Shown piece by piece: positions 1-7,283 of a DNA stretch of 37,218 nucleotides. The DNA comes from Microbacteriaceae bacterium X2B. GTDB lineage: Bacteria; Actinomycetota; Actinomycetes; Actinomycetales; Microbacteriaceae. The stretch lies in NCBI GenBank assembly GCA_005502445.1, contig SCPB01000023.1, positions 1-37,218 of the forward strand, in the 5' to 3' direction. Positions within the stretch are counted from its first letter, which is position 1; each line of letters starts with the position of its first letter. The notes below the pieces were generated by a model, which had not been told where the DNA came from, did no database searches, and saw only the letters and a list, made by a program, of their open reading frames with translations. The position numbers were made by a program, and so were the translations under genes.

Positions 1-85
1 CCTGTGGGATGCCTCGCTCGTCGGCGCCGACCCGATCGCCGATCTCGCTGTCATCCGGCTCGGGGGTGGTCGGGTTCTCGGTCAT
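1..85 (-). CDS. N-terminal fragment of unidentified protein
   Basis: Only the first 28 codons are inside the window; the gene runs off the left edge. The ATG at 85-83 is preceded on the minus strand by AAAGGAG at a normal distance, which supports a real start. The visible peptide is acidic and polar (begins MTENPTTPEP, followed by an Asp/Glu-rich stretch) with no signal peptide or domain recognisable. It is divergent from the TetR gene that follows, so the 248-base gap between them probably carries both promoters. Function cannot be assigned. Confidence 0.6.
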   Translation of the reverse strand, partial: MTENPTTPEPDDSEIGDRVGADERGIPQ

Positions 86-333
86 GGCGAGGTCTCCTTT
101 CGGCCGCTGTCAGCGTTAACCGCAAACCTGTGCAGTGTATTGGCTCGCCCTGAGCGCGTCCTGACGCTTGCATCGGCACGGCCTATGCCATGGGCCTTTG
201 CCCTGGGCCTGTCCCCTGTCGGGCGCCCGCGGCGCGGAGGGGCCGAAACGCCCCGAACTGGGGCGCACCGACCGTTCGACTCCAGGCCTAGACTCGCCTC
301 AGCCTGCACCCGACGACCGAAGCCGAGCCCACC

Positions 334-987
334 ATGCCCTCTCCTGCGACCGACGTCGACCGCATCCTCCGCGCAGCCGGCGACATTCTCATGCACGACG
401 GCTACGACGCCGTCACCGTTCCCCGCATCGCCGAGAGCGCCGGGCTCCCGGTCGAGGAGATCAACGCGCTCTACGACGGCGCGGGCGACATCCTCGTCGC
501 GATGCTCAACCGCGAGTTCTCGTCGATGTACGCGGGCATCGTCGACCACATCGAGCGCGACCCGAGGGGCGGGCTGCTCTCGCGCATCTACCTCTACGTG
601 CTGTCGGCGATCTACGAGCGACCGCTCGCCAAGACCCTCTTCGTGATCGACCGCGACGCCCTCAACCGCATCATGCGCGGCAGCCACTCGTTCACCTACG
701 TGCCGCAGGTGGGCGTCCGCAGCGAGATGATCAGCCGGCTGCAGGAGGTCGGCATGGTGCGCCCCGACGTCGACGCCGAGATAGTCTCGCACGTGCTCTC
801 CGTCTACTCGGCAGGACTGGCGATCACGGCGCCGCACGACGACCTCGACATCGTGATCCGGGGCATCAGCGAGCTGCTCGCGCGCGGTGTGGACGCGACG
901 GTCGACGACACGATGCCGGGCAAGTCGGTGTTCTTCGACTGGGCCACGAGCCTCACGCTGCCGAAGCCGGCCCCCGCCGAGGAATGA
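334..987 (+). CDS. TetR/AcrR-family transcriptional regulator
   Basis: A 217-residue protein of the usual TetR size. Residues about 8-55 form the N-terminal helix-turn-helix: an alanine-rich first helix, GYDAVTVPRIAESAGL as the turn and recognition region, then a helix leading into LYDGAGDIL, where family members usually have a Tyr-x-His-Phe-x-Ser-Lys motif. This one is degenerate at that point. The remaining 160 residues are an all-helical ligand and dimer domain with no recognisable ligand signature. The start is the first ATG giving a complete HTH; the Shine-Dalgarno is weak. The divergent partial gene at the left edge and the co-directional aminotransferase 57 bases downstream are possible targets, but this is inference. 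The family call is firm; the effector and regulon are unknown. Confidence 0.85.
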   Translation: MPSPATDVDRILRAAGDILMHDGYDAVTVPRIAESAGLPVEEINALYDGAGDILVAMLNREFSSMYAGIVDHIERDPRGGLLSRIYLYVLSAIYERPLAKTLFVIDRDALNRIMRGSHSFTYVPQVGVRSEMISRLQEVGMVRPDVDAEIVSHVLSVYSAGLAITAPHDDLDIVIRGISELLARGVDATVDDTMPGKSVFFDWATSLTLPKPAPAEE

Positions 988-1031
988 TCGGCGCTCGCGC
1001 TGCCGACCGGGGATGCTCGCCTCGCGCTCGC

Positions 1032-1037
1032 TAGGGT
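1032..1037 (+). promoter_or_regulatory. -10 box TAGGGT of a probable leaderless transcript
   Basis: TAGGGT is followed by six bases and then the ATG of the aminotransferase at 1044, with no Shine-Dalgarno between. This is the spacing expected when transcription starts at the A of the start codon, which is common in actinobacteria. The same arrangement recurs at 3080-3085, 30407-30412 and 35440-35445. Confidence 0.5.
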
Positions 1038-1043
1038 GAGCGC

Positions 1044-2243
1044 ATGACCGCCGATGCATCGTGGCACCGCGCGCTCGCCGGCGCGGGACTCGTCGACGCC
1101 CTCGGGCGCACGCGCCCGACGATCTTCGCCGAGATGTCCGCGCTCGCTACCGAATACGACGCGGTCAATCTCGGGCAGGGCTTCCCCGATGAGGATGGCC
1201 CCCCGGAGGTGCTGGAGGCGGCGATCGAGGCGATCCGCCGCGGTCTCAACCAGTACCCGCCGGGTCGCGGCACGGTCGAGCTGCGCCGCGCGATCAGCGA
1301 GCACCGGGAGCGGTTCCGCGGCGACGCCCCCGACCCCGAGCGCGAAGTGCTCGTCACGGTCGGCGCGACGGAGGCCATCGCGGCCTCCCTGCTCGCGCTG
1401 CTCCGGCCCGGCGACGAGGTCGTGACCCTCTCGCCCTACTACGACTCGTACGCGGCCATCATCGGGCTCGCCGGCGCCCGGCACGTGACGATCCCGCTGC
1501 GCGGCGACGACTTCCAGCCCGACGCGCCCGGCATCGACGCGGCGATCGGCCCGCGCACGCGCGTGGTGCTGCTCAACAATCCGCACAACCCCACGGGCTC
1601 GGTCATCGAGCCCGAGCACCTCGAGCGCATCGCGGCCCGCGCCGCTGCGCACGATGCCGTCATCGTGAGCGACGAGGTCTACGAGCACCTCGTGTTCGAC
1701 GGCGCTCCGTTCACGCCGATGTCGGCGATCCCGGGCGCGACCGGCCGCACGCTCTCGATCTCCAGCGCGGCCAAGACCTTCCGCGTCACGGGGTGGAAGA
1801 TCGGCTGGGTCACCGGGCCCGCCGAGCTCATCGACGCCGTCGTCGCGATCAAGCAGTTCTTGACCTACGTCGGCGGCGCTCCGTTCCAGCCCGCCGTCGC
1901 CGTCGGCCTCGGGCTTCCCGATGCCTACTTCGAGACCGCTCGCGACGCTCTCCGGCGACGGCGCGACCTGCTCAGCGCGGGCTTGCGCGACGCGGGATTC
2001 GCCGTGTCACCGAGCCGCGGCTCATACTTCGTCATCGCCGACGCCGCCCCGCTCGGCATCGCCGACGGCGCCGCCTTCGCCCGCCGGCTGGTGCAGGATG
2101 CCGGGGTCGCCTCCATCCCGCTGCAGGCCTTCGCGCCCGCCTCGGCCGACCCCTCGGTGCGCAGCTCGCTGCGCTTCGCGTTCTGCCGCAGCGACGCCGC
2201 GATCGAGGAGGCCGTGCGCCGGCTGCGGGCCGTCGCGGGCTGA
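1044..2243 (+). CDS. PLP-dependent class I/II aminotransferase
   Basis: A fold-type I aminotransferase of 399 residues, the normal length. Visible landmarks are VNLGQGFPDE near the N-terminus (residues about 41-50), the substrate and cofactor motif NNPHNPTG at 178-185, the PLP-phosphate region around SDEVYEHL at 209-216, and the Schiff-base lysine K244 in SSAAKTFRVTGWKIGW. This subgroup includes methionine/kynurenine-type aminotransferases and the actinobacterial N-succinyldiaminopimelate aminotransferase DapC; sequence alone does not decide between them. The gene probably has a leaderless mRNA (TAGGGT six bases before the ATG). It converges on the nitrilase-family gene 23 bases downstream. 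Pairing of such an aminotransferase with a Nit-type omega-amidase suggests keto-acid/amide salvage, but the two genes are not co-transcribed here. Confidence 0.88.
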   Translation: MTADASWHRALAGAGLVDALGRTRPTIFAEMSALATEYDAVNLGQGFPDEDGPPEVLEAAIEAIRRGLNQYPPGRGTVELRRAISEHRERFRGDAPDPEREVLVTVGATEAIAASLLALLRPGDEVVTLSPYYDSYAAIIGLAGARHVTIPLRGDDFQPDAPGIDAAIGPRTRVVLLNNPHNPTGSVIEPEHLERIAARAAAHDAVIVSDEVYEHLVFDGAPFTPMSAIPGATGRTLSISSAAKTFRVTGWKIGWVTGPAELIDAVVAIKQFLTYVGGAPFQPAVAVGLGLPDAYFETARDALRRRRDLLSAGLRDAGFAVSPSRGSYFVIADAAPLGIADGAAFARRLVQDAGVASIPLQAFAPASADPSVRSSLRFAFCRSDAAIEEAVRRLRAVAG

Positions 2244-2266
2244 GCGCCGGCGATGTCGCGCGCGCG

Positions 2267-3073
2267 TCAGCGGGGGGCGACCGTGAAGCGGCGCAGGCTC
2301 AGAGCGGGATTGACGGCGCGCACGCGCGCGAGGCGATCGGGCGTCGGGACGGCGACCGCGACATCCTGCTCATCGCCGATGGAGGCGATCACGACCCCCA
2401 TGGGGTCGACGATGAGGCTGCAGCCGACCCCGATCGGCGGGGCGTGGTCGGCGGCCGCGACGTAGATCGTGTTCTCGAGGGCGCGCGCGGTGACGAGGGT
2501 GCGCCAGTGGTGCTCCTTCTGCGGCCCGCGAACCCACTCGGCGGGCACGAGCACGAGGTCGGCGCCGGCATCGACGAGTCGGCGCGTCACCTCGGGGAAC
2601 CGCAGGTCGTAGCAGGTCTGGATGCCGACCTGCAGCCCCGCGAAGACGAACAGCTGCGGCGGCTCGATCGCTCCGGCCTCGGCCCAGTCGGACTCGCGCG
2701 CTCCGAAGGCGTCGTAGAGGTGGAGCTTGCGCGAGACCGCGAGCACGCCGCCATCCGCCCCGACCGCGACGATCGTGTTGCGGAACCGGTCGCTGCGCGT
2801 TCCCTGCTCGATGAGGCCTGCGACGAGGGCGATGCCGAGATCGCGCGCGATCGAGCCGAGCCCGCTGACGAATGGCCCGTCGAGCGGCTCGGCCGCCGCG
2901 ATCCAGTCGGGGCCGATCTCGGGCGTGAAGAAGGCGCTGTACTCGGGCGCGACGACCAGACCTGCCCCGCGCGCGGCGGCCGTGCTCGCGAGTGCGCGGA
3001 TCGTCGCGAGGTTCTCGTCTCGATCAGCGCCGGGCGCGAATTGGGCGACGGCGACTCCGGTGCGATCGGTCAT
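2267..3073 (-). CDS. Carbon-nitrogen hydrolase (nitrilase superfamily amidase)
   Basis: A 268-residue amidohydrolase of the Nit/omega-amidase type. The catalytic triad is visible: Glu44 in VVAPEYSAF, Lys116 in VSRKLHLYDAF and the nucleophile Cys154 in QTCYDLRFPE. The family hydrolyses small carboxylic amides such as omega-amides of keto acids or deaminated glutathione; the exact substrate cannot be read. I start at the ATG at 3073 rather than the GTG two codons upstream because TAGGCT lies exactly six bases before that ATG, suggesting a leaderless transcript. The gene is divergent from the copper-binding protein gene and convergent with the aminotransferase. It is complete with no oddity. Confidence 0.88.
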   Translation of the reverse strand: MTDRTGVAVAQFAPGADRDENLATIRALASTAAARGAGLVVAPEYSAFFTPEIGPDWIAAAEPLDGPFVSGLGSIARDLGIALVAGLIEQGTRSDRFRNTIVAVGADGGVLAVSRKLHLYDAFGARESDWAEAGAIEPPQLFVFAGLQVGIQTCYDLRFPEVTRRLVDAGADLVLVPAEWVRGPQKEHHWRTLVTARALENTIYVAAADHAPPIGVGCSLIVDPMGVVIASIGDEQDVAVAVPTPDRLARVRAVNPALSLRRFTVAPR

Positions 3074-3079
3074 GCGCAC

Positions 3080-3085
3080 AGCCTA
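3080..3085 (-). promoter_or_regulatory. -10 box TAGGCT, leaderless promoter of the nitrilase gene
   Basis: On the minus strand TAGGCT is followed by GTGCGC and then the ATG at 3073. No Shine-Dalgarno is present. The spacing fits a transcript beginning at the start codon. Confidence 0.5.
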
Positions 3086-3102
3086 TTCACGACCGGATGC
3101 TC

Positions 3103-3131
3103 TCGACCTCGGCCGATCGCGGGCGTAATGT
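3103..3131 (+). promoter_or_regulatory. Possible promoter of the Met-rich copper protein gene
   Basis: TAATGT at 3126-3131 is a fair -10 element, and TCGACC at 3103-3108 lies 17 bases upstream. Transcription would start near 3138, giving a leader of about 75 bases before the chosen ATG at 3212. No clear CsoR operator was recognised. Confidence 0.3.
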
Positions 3132-3211
3132 TTCGTAACGTACAGGTCTCGGGGCTGCCGGAGAACGACTCGCTCGAGGCGGCCGACGTCGACGAAGGGG
3201 AGAACCGCCGA

Positions 3212-3610
3212 ATGATGATGACCGACATGATGAGTTCCATGTCGTCGCCCGTGATGGAGACGATGGACATGGAGAAGATGCAGGCGTGCATGGACGCCTG
3301 CATGGCTTGCGAGCAGGCGTGCACGATGTGCGCCGATTCCTCGACGGGCGAAGACATGGGGCGGTGCGCGAGCATGTGCGCGACGACCGCCGACATGTCG
3401 ATGGCCATGATGCGCATGATGATGCGCCCCATGGGCATGCACCGCGAATCGATGATGGCCATGCTCGAGGCGTGCGCGATGATGATGCGCGCGTGCGGCG
3501 AGGAGTGCACGAGCCACGAGGGCATGCACGATCAGTACCGCATGTGCGGCAACGCGTGCATGGCCGCCGCCGAGGCGTGCGATGCCATGCGCATGTCGAT
3601 GACGGCCTGA
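3212..3610 (+). CDS. Met/Cys-rich four-helix-bundle copper-binding protein
   Basis: A 132-residue cytosolic protein of the DUF326/Csp-like four-helix-bundle copper-binding group. Thirteen cysteines are spaced as helical CxxxC and CxxC repeats (26, 30, 33, 37, 40, 52, 56, 88, 95, 99, 112, 116, 123). The helix 3-4 region CGEECTSHEGMH followed by CGNAC is typical of the family. Relatives store or buffer Cu(I) through cysteine thiolates lining the bundle. Unusually, 36 of 132 residues (27 percent) are methionine, including MMM runs at 1-3, 69-71 and 90-92. No signal peptide is present. I start at 3212 because AAGGGGAG lies 9-10 bases upstream; an in-frame ATG at 3128 would add 28 residues unlike the family. 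The gene stands alone between divergent and convergent neighbours. Confidence 0.8.
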   Translation: MMMTDMMSSMSSPVMETMDMEKMQACMDACMACEQACTMCADSSTGEDMGRCASMCATTADMSMAMMRMMMRPMGMHRESMMAMLEACAMMMRACGEECTSHEGMHDQYRMCGNACMAAAEACDAMRMSMTA

Positions 3611-3661
3611 CCGACAGCCCCGACCGATCGGCGCGAGCGCGCCGCGAGCGCCGGCGTCCGC

Positions 3662-3988
3662 CTAGCGGATGACGGCGCTCGTCGTTTCACCGACGACCGC
3701 GACGAGCGCGGCGACGCGGTGCACGGCGACCGGTTCGCCGACGGCGACGGGGAATCCGCCGTGACGCCATACGCGCACGAGTTCGCCCGAGGCGAGAGTG
3801 CGAGCGTCGATCCAGCCGTCGGTTTCGATCGCGCTCACGAGCGCGTCTTCCCATTGGCGCGGCGTCGTCGAGGCGATGCGCTCCTGCATGAGGTAGGCCG
3901 CGTGTCCCGGCGCCTCGAGCGCGCACATCATCGCGTGCGCGGCGTCGCAGTCGACGGCGTGCGGGGCGATGGATGCGCGGGGTGCCAT
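3662..3988 (-). CDS. Hypothetical protein (108 aa)
   Basis: I do not recognise this 108-residue protein. It has an Ala/His-rich N-terminus, a central amphipathic region (APGHAAYLMQERIAS, then TPRQWEDALVSAIETDGW) and a C-terminal half predicted as short beta strands (ELVRVWRHGGFPVAVGEPV, then a VAALVAVVGE strand). There is no signal peptide or membrane segment. The ATG at 3988 is chosen over an upstream ATG at 4078 because GGGAGGA precedes it at good spacing and a -10-like TACCGT lies about 40 bases upstream. It is divergent from the ribokinase gene and ends about 50 bases from the copper protein gene, which runs towards it. No functional link with either neighbour can be claimed. Confidence 0.6.
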   Translation of the reverse strand: MAPRASIAPHAVDCDAAHAMMCALEAPGHAAYLMQERIASTTPRQWEDALVSAIETDGWIDARTLASGELVRVWRHGGFPVAVGEPVAVHRVAALVAVVGETTSAVIR

Positions 3989-4024
3989 GGGTGGAGTCCT
4001 CCCTGATGCGTGGGCGATTGCGCT

Positions 4025-4030
4025 ACGGTA
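4025..4030 (-). promoter_or_regulatory. -10 box TACCGT for the small hypothetical gene
   Basis: TACCGT on the minus strand would give a start near 4018 and a 30-base leader containing the GGGAGGA ribosome binding site before the ATG at 3988. No convincing -35 was seen. Confidence 0.35.
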
Positions 4031-4101
4031 CGCCGATCGTCGCCGCGGCCGCACCTGGCGCGTCATAGAGCGCAACACGGCCGCTCTGCAAGCATGGAGC
4101 G

Positions 4102-5001
4102 ATGACCGCCCCCCTCATCGTCATCGGTTCGGCGAACACCGACTACACCGTCGTCGTCGATCGGCACCCGCAACCCGGAGAGACGCTGCTCGGTGGCGAC
4201 GTCACGACCGGCACGGGCGGCAAGGGCGCGAATCAGGCGCTCGCCGCCGCGCGGGCCGGCGGCAGGCCCGTGCTGCTCGCCGCGGTCGGCGCCGACGCCA
4301 CCGGTCGCGCCCTGCTCGAGGCGCTCGGCTCGAGCGGCGTCGACGTCTCGAACGTCGCGATCGACGCCGACGCGCCGACGGGCGTGGCGCTCATCATCGT
4401 GGCCCGCGACGGCGAGAACACGATCGTCGTGGCGCCCGGCGCGAACGGCCGCCTCGACGCCGAGAGCGTCGCCGCGCGCGTCGCCGAGCTCGCGGGAGCG
4501 GGGTGCGTGCTGCTGGCCCAGCTCGAGGTGCCGCTGGCCGTCGTCGAGGCGGCTGCCGCCGCGATCGATCGCGCGGGCGGGCGCGTCGTGCTCAACCTCT
4601 CGCCGAGCCGCCCGGTTTCGGATTCCCTCCTCGCCCTCTGCGACCCCCTGGTCGTCAACGAGACGGAGGCCGCCGATCTCGTCGCCGCGCCCGTCGACGG
4701 CCCCGTTCCGGCCGCCGCTGCCGCGGCCGCGCTGCTCGAGCGCTGCCGCAGCGTCGTCATCACGCTCGGGGGCGAAGGCGCGGTATTCGCCGCGCGCGAC
4801 GGCGGTGCGGGCCCCGTGAGCGGCCACCGCCCCGCTCCGCGCGTCGAGGTCGTCGACACCACGGGCGCCGGCGACGCCTTCGTCGGCACGCTCGCGGCGG
4901 AGCTCGCGGAGGGCGACGACCTCGAGGCCGCCGTCGAACTCGGAGTCGCGGCGGGCGCGGCGGCGGTGCAGTGGCTCGGTGCGCAGCCGCCGCAGCGGTG
5001 A
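4102..5001 (+). CDS. rbsK: Ribokinase (PfkB family carbohydrate kinase)
   Basis: A 299-residue PfkB-family sugar kinase. Both family signatures are present: the sugar-binding GTGGKGANQA at residues 37-46 and the C-terminal anion-hole/catalytic motif VDTTGAGDAF at 251-260, with Asp258 as the base. The N-terminal GSANTDYTVVVDRHPQPGET is characteristic of ribokinases rather than fructokinases or adenosine kinases. It would phosphorylate D-ribose to ribose-5-phosphate with ATP. No ribose transporter or rbsD lies beside it, so the substrate assignment rests on motif similarity. The start at 4102 has GGAG just upstream. It is the last intact ordinary gene before the accessory island begins. Confidence 0.85.
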   Translation: MTAPLIVIGSANTDYTVVVDRHPQPGETLLGGDVTTGTGGKGANQALAAARAGGRPVLLAAVGADATGRALLEALGSSGVDVSNVAIDADAPTGVALIIVARDGENTIVVAPGANGRLDAESVAARVAELAGAGCVLLAQLEVPLAVVEAAAAAIDRAGGRVVLNLSPSRPVSDSLLALCDPLVVNETEAADLVAAPVDGPVPAAAAAAALLERCRSVVITLGGEGAVFAARDGGAGPVSGHRPAPRVEVVDTTGAGDAFVGTLAAELAEGDDLEAAVELGVAAGAAAVQWLGAQPPQR

Positions 5002-5063
5002 GCGTCGAGACGACCCAGGACGATCTCGATCAAGAAGGAATGTTGTACCTCATCGATGCTGCT

Positions 5064-5498
5064 TCAACGGACTCGGTCGCGAACGACCATCACCGAGAAT
5101 GCCGAATGATGCACGAGCTGCGTCGAGACCGATCCCATCAGCAGGCCGGTGAACCCGCCGTATCCGCGGGATCCGACGATGACGAGGTCAGCCTCTTTGG
5201 ACGCATCGATGAGAACCTTGGCAAGAGAACCGTGAACGACATCCCCGGTGACATCGACGTCGTCGTGGACGACCTTCCCGAGCACCGTCGATTGCACGTG
5301 CCGGGCCGCGGGCTCGAGGTTCGTCGGATCCAACACGCCTTCCATGCCGGCGGCGACGATCGGGTACTCCCACGCGGTCAGCACCCGGACAACCGAGCCA
5401 CGCATCCGCCCCTCGCCGACCGCCCACTCAAGCGCCAACCGGGAGAGTCGGGACCCGTCCACCCCCACCACGATCCGAAATTGGCCATCTGTCGACAC
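5064..5498 (-). CDS. Universal stress protein, UspA family
   Basis: A single-domain universal stress protein of 144 residues. It begins with the Usp strand and nucleotide-binding RIVVGVDGS and ends with the ATP-binding signature VIVGSRGYGG...GSVS (G-x2-G-x9-G-S), so it probably binds ATP like the Rv2623 class. The GTG at 5498 is chosen because GGGAGG sits about nine bases upstream; an upstream ATG at 5576 would translate through the DosR-like box. In mycobacteria UspA proteins are prominent members of the DosR dormancy regulon. Here a DosR-like palindrome lies 63 bases upstream, placing this gene in the same proposed regulon as the kinase and phosphoketolase genes. Confidence 0.85.
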   Translation of the reverse strand: MSTDGQFRIVVGVDGSRLSRLALEWAVGEGRMRGSVVRVLTAWEYPIVAAGMEGVLDPTNLEPAARHVQSTVLGKVVHDDVDVTGDVVHGSLAKVLIDASKEADLVIVGSRGYGGFTGLLMGSVSTQLVHHSAFSVMVVRDRVR

Positions 5499-5560
5499 TG
5501 GCAAACCTCCCTCGATTCCGATGCTGCTCCCACACTGCTCGACGGGCAGCGCATATCGAG

Positions 5561-5574
5561 GTGCCAAAGGTCCC
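5561..5574 (-). promoter_or_regulatory. DosR-like box upstream of usp
   Basis: The minus-strand 14-mer GGGACCTTTGGCAC matches the island consensus GGGACCTTnGGCCC at 13 of 14 positions. It ends 63 bases before the Usp start. A weak -10, CAGTGT at 5532-5537, lies 24 bases from the box edge, the same distance as in the cytochrome b promoter. Confidence 0.5.
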
Positions 5575-5767
5575 ACGGGACTGAGAGCAGGAAGACGGGA
5601 TCGGTGATCTCACCAGCGAACACACCACCGCGCGCCAGCATCGCCGGATAGGCGACCGAGCCGTACTCGAATCCCCACCTCATGAGAGCCTGCCTCAGCA
5701 CGGGTGTCCGATGGCAGAATCCAGTCCGCTTCCGCGTCACCGTTTGAACCGAGCATCTCGCCTCTGT

Positions 5768-6208
5768 TCAGAGGCGATGGCGCCGACCGGTCCAGAGAAG
5801 ATACGCGCCGAGGGTGCCGACAACACTCAAACCCGCTGTCATCATGCCCCCTTCCCACGGCCGCCACTTTCGGTCTCGGCTGACTACTTCAGTCCGTACC
5901 GCTTCGATGTCGACCGGCGGGGCCGAGTCCTGCAGCTTGGCCAGTTCGCCGATGTAGTCCGCGGGGAGCAGGTCGGGCCTGGTCGACAGCAACTGGCCGA
6001 GCTTGATGAACATCGGGCCGAGCTGCTCCAGCGCAAGCCGTACATGCTCGGGGGTCGTGTACCGTTCTGCCCTCACCTCGTGTCCGAGTGCGCCCCGATG
6101 GAACGGGATGAGCCAGTCCATGCCGGCCAGGCCCGCCGCGAAGCCGAGGCCGTGGCGGCGGAGGGTCTTGGCGATCTGGCGATAACGAGGTGTCAGCCGC
6201 GTCGTCAT
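5768..6208 (-). pseudogene. AarF/UbiB (ABC1) kinase with internal deletion
   Basis: The first 105 residues are a clear AarF/UbiB N-terminus: [18 protein letters not shown], then the signature [20 protein letters not shown] followed by [14 protein letters not shown]. Full-length proteins have about 450-550 residues with an ABC1 kinase-like core. Here the reading frame jumps directly to a 35-residue tail with one membrane helix ([18 protein letters not shown]), which resembles the C-terminal anchor of the family. The whole catalytic core is therefore missing while the frame is kept, consistent with an in-frame internal deletion. It lies 12 bases after the GAPDH stop and is the last member of the minus-strand operon. 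The parent family supports quinone biosynthesis and redox functions; this remnant cannot be a kinase. Confidence 0.7.
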
Positions 6209-6220
6209 ATGTTGCTCGTC

Positions 6221-7283
6221 TCAGCTTTCATGTTCCGGCGCCGACTCGGTGCCGGGAAGGAACTCATGCAGGATGCCCATGGTGGAGTCGGTGATCGCCA
6301 TCGATTCGGCCGCCGTGGGAGCGAGCTCGGTCAGAGCGCGAATGGCGTCGATCGTCTCGGGGACGACGATGGCCTCGTTGAACACCTGGTAGGTGAGATA
6401 GGCCTCGTCACCGTCGACCGTCACGAGATCCTCCCAGACGGCGACCTCCCACATGTCGCCGCGTGGGCGTCCCAGGTCGCGCATGAGTTCGATCGTCGAG
6501 TTGAGGGCGACGAGCCCGTCGGACATGCGGATGAAGGCGATCCGTGGGGCGGCGCGAAGCGCGGCGACGACCTCCTCGCCTTCCGAGGGGCGGGTGAGCT
6601 GCAGCGTCCAGTAGTGGTTGTGCGTCTGGGTGTGCGCGCCCTTCGCGGCGATCGTGACGATGTCGAGGTCGGGCAGGACGCTCTGCGCGTCAGGCCCCTG
6701 ATGGGAGGGGATGCGCGGCTCGGGGACCATCGTGTTCATGATGCCGTCGAGGTGCGATTCCCACGGGTCGGTGGCCCGTCGGATGAGGACACCGCGGGCG
6801 CGGGCGAGCAGGTCCGCCTCCCGCAACGCGCCGAGGACGCGCACGATGCTCGTGGTGTTGCATGAGACGACGCGGGTGCTCTCCCTGCCCAGCGCGCTCG
6901 CGTAGTTCGCCTGGGCGACGAACGAATGCCCCGTCGCCTCGTGCTTCTCGCCCCCCCTGCAAGACGAATCTCACCGCGGCATCACGATAGCGGCGCACGT
7001 TTCCGGCCGCGATGTGCTTCGGAGTCGCGTCGACGACGACGTCGACCTTTGCGAGAAGGTCGTCGAGGGTGCCGTGCGTTTCGATGCCGGCCGCGGCCAT
7101 CGCAGCCGCCGCATCCGTCGTCGCCGCGAAGAAGTGCAGCCGTCCCGCCGCGGCTTTGACACGCCAGTCTGCGGCCACGTCGGCTACGCCGACCAATTCC
7201 ATGTCGGGCTGCAGCAGTACAGCGTCCGCCACTCGCTTGCCGATCACTCCGTATCCGTTCACGGCTACACGGGTCGTGCTCAT
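6221..7283 (-). pseudogene. Type II (archaeal-type) glyceraldehyde-3-phosphate dehydrogenase, frameshifted
   Basis: The two halves of a type II GAPDH lie in different frames. The first starts at 7283 after an AGGAGG site with the Rossmann motif VAVNGYGVIGKRVADAV and reaches ATPKHIAAGNVRRYRDAAVRF. The second contains residues ending WESHLDGIMNTMVPEP and the C-terminal catalytic domain. Removing one G from the seven-G run at 6951-6957 joins them perfectly, giving LQGGEKHEATG, then a catalytic SCNTTSIVR with Cys141, and a 353-residue protein, the normal length. The enzyme oxidises glyceraldehyde-3-phosphate phosphorylatively, usually with NADP or NAD. Its ATG overlaps the stop of the GH65 fusion (ATGA), so it is translationally coupled. 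It is either a recent pseudogene, a slippery contingency tract, or a sequencing indel. Confidence 0.85.

Noticed and set aside
82-1688. Long minus-strand open frames of 294 and 325 codons opposite the TetR and aminotransferase genes
   Set aside because: They are antisense to genes with clear domains, are His/Arg/Val-rich as expected of GC-rich shadows, and show no motif.
5002-5063. Left attachment site copy of the tRNA-fMet 3' end
   Set aside because: I compared the sequence after the ribokinase with the tRNA 3' end and saw no match, so no direct repeat can be claimed.
5870-5910. GACT-ACTTC-AGTC inverted repeat as a sixth DosR-like box
   Set aside because: The spacing between half-sites and the lack of GGG/CCC ends do not fit the other five boxes, and it lies inside the AarF remnant with no gene downstream that needs it.
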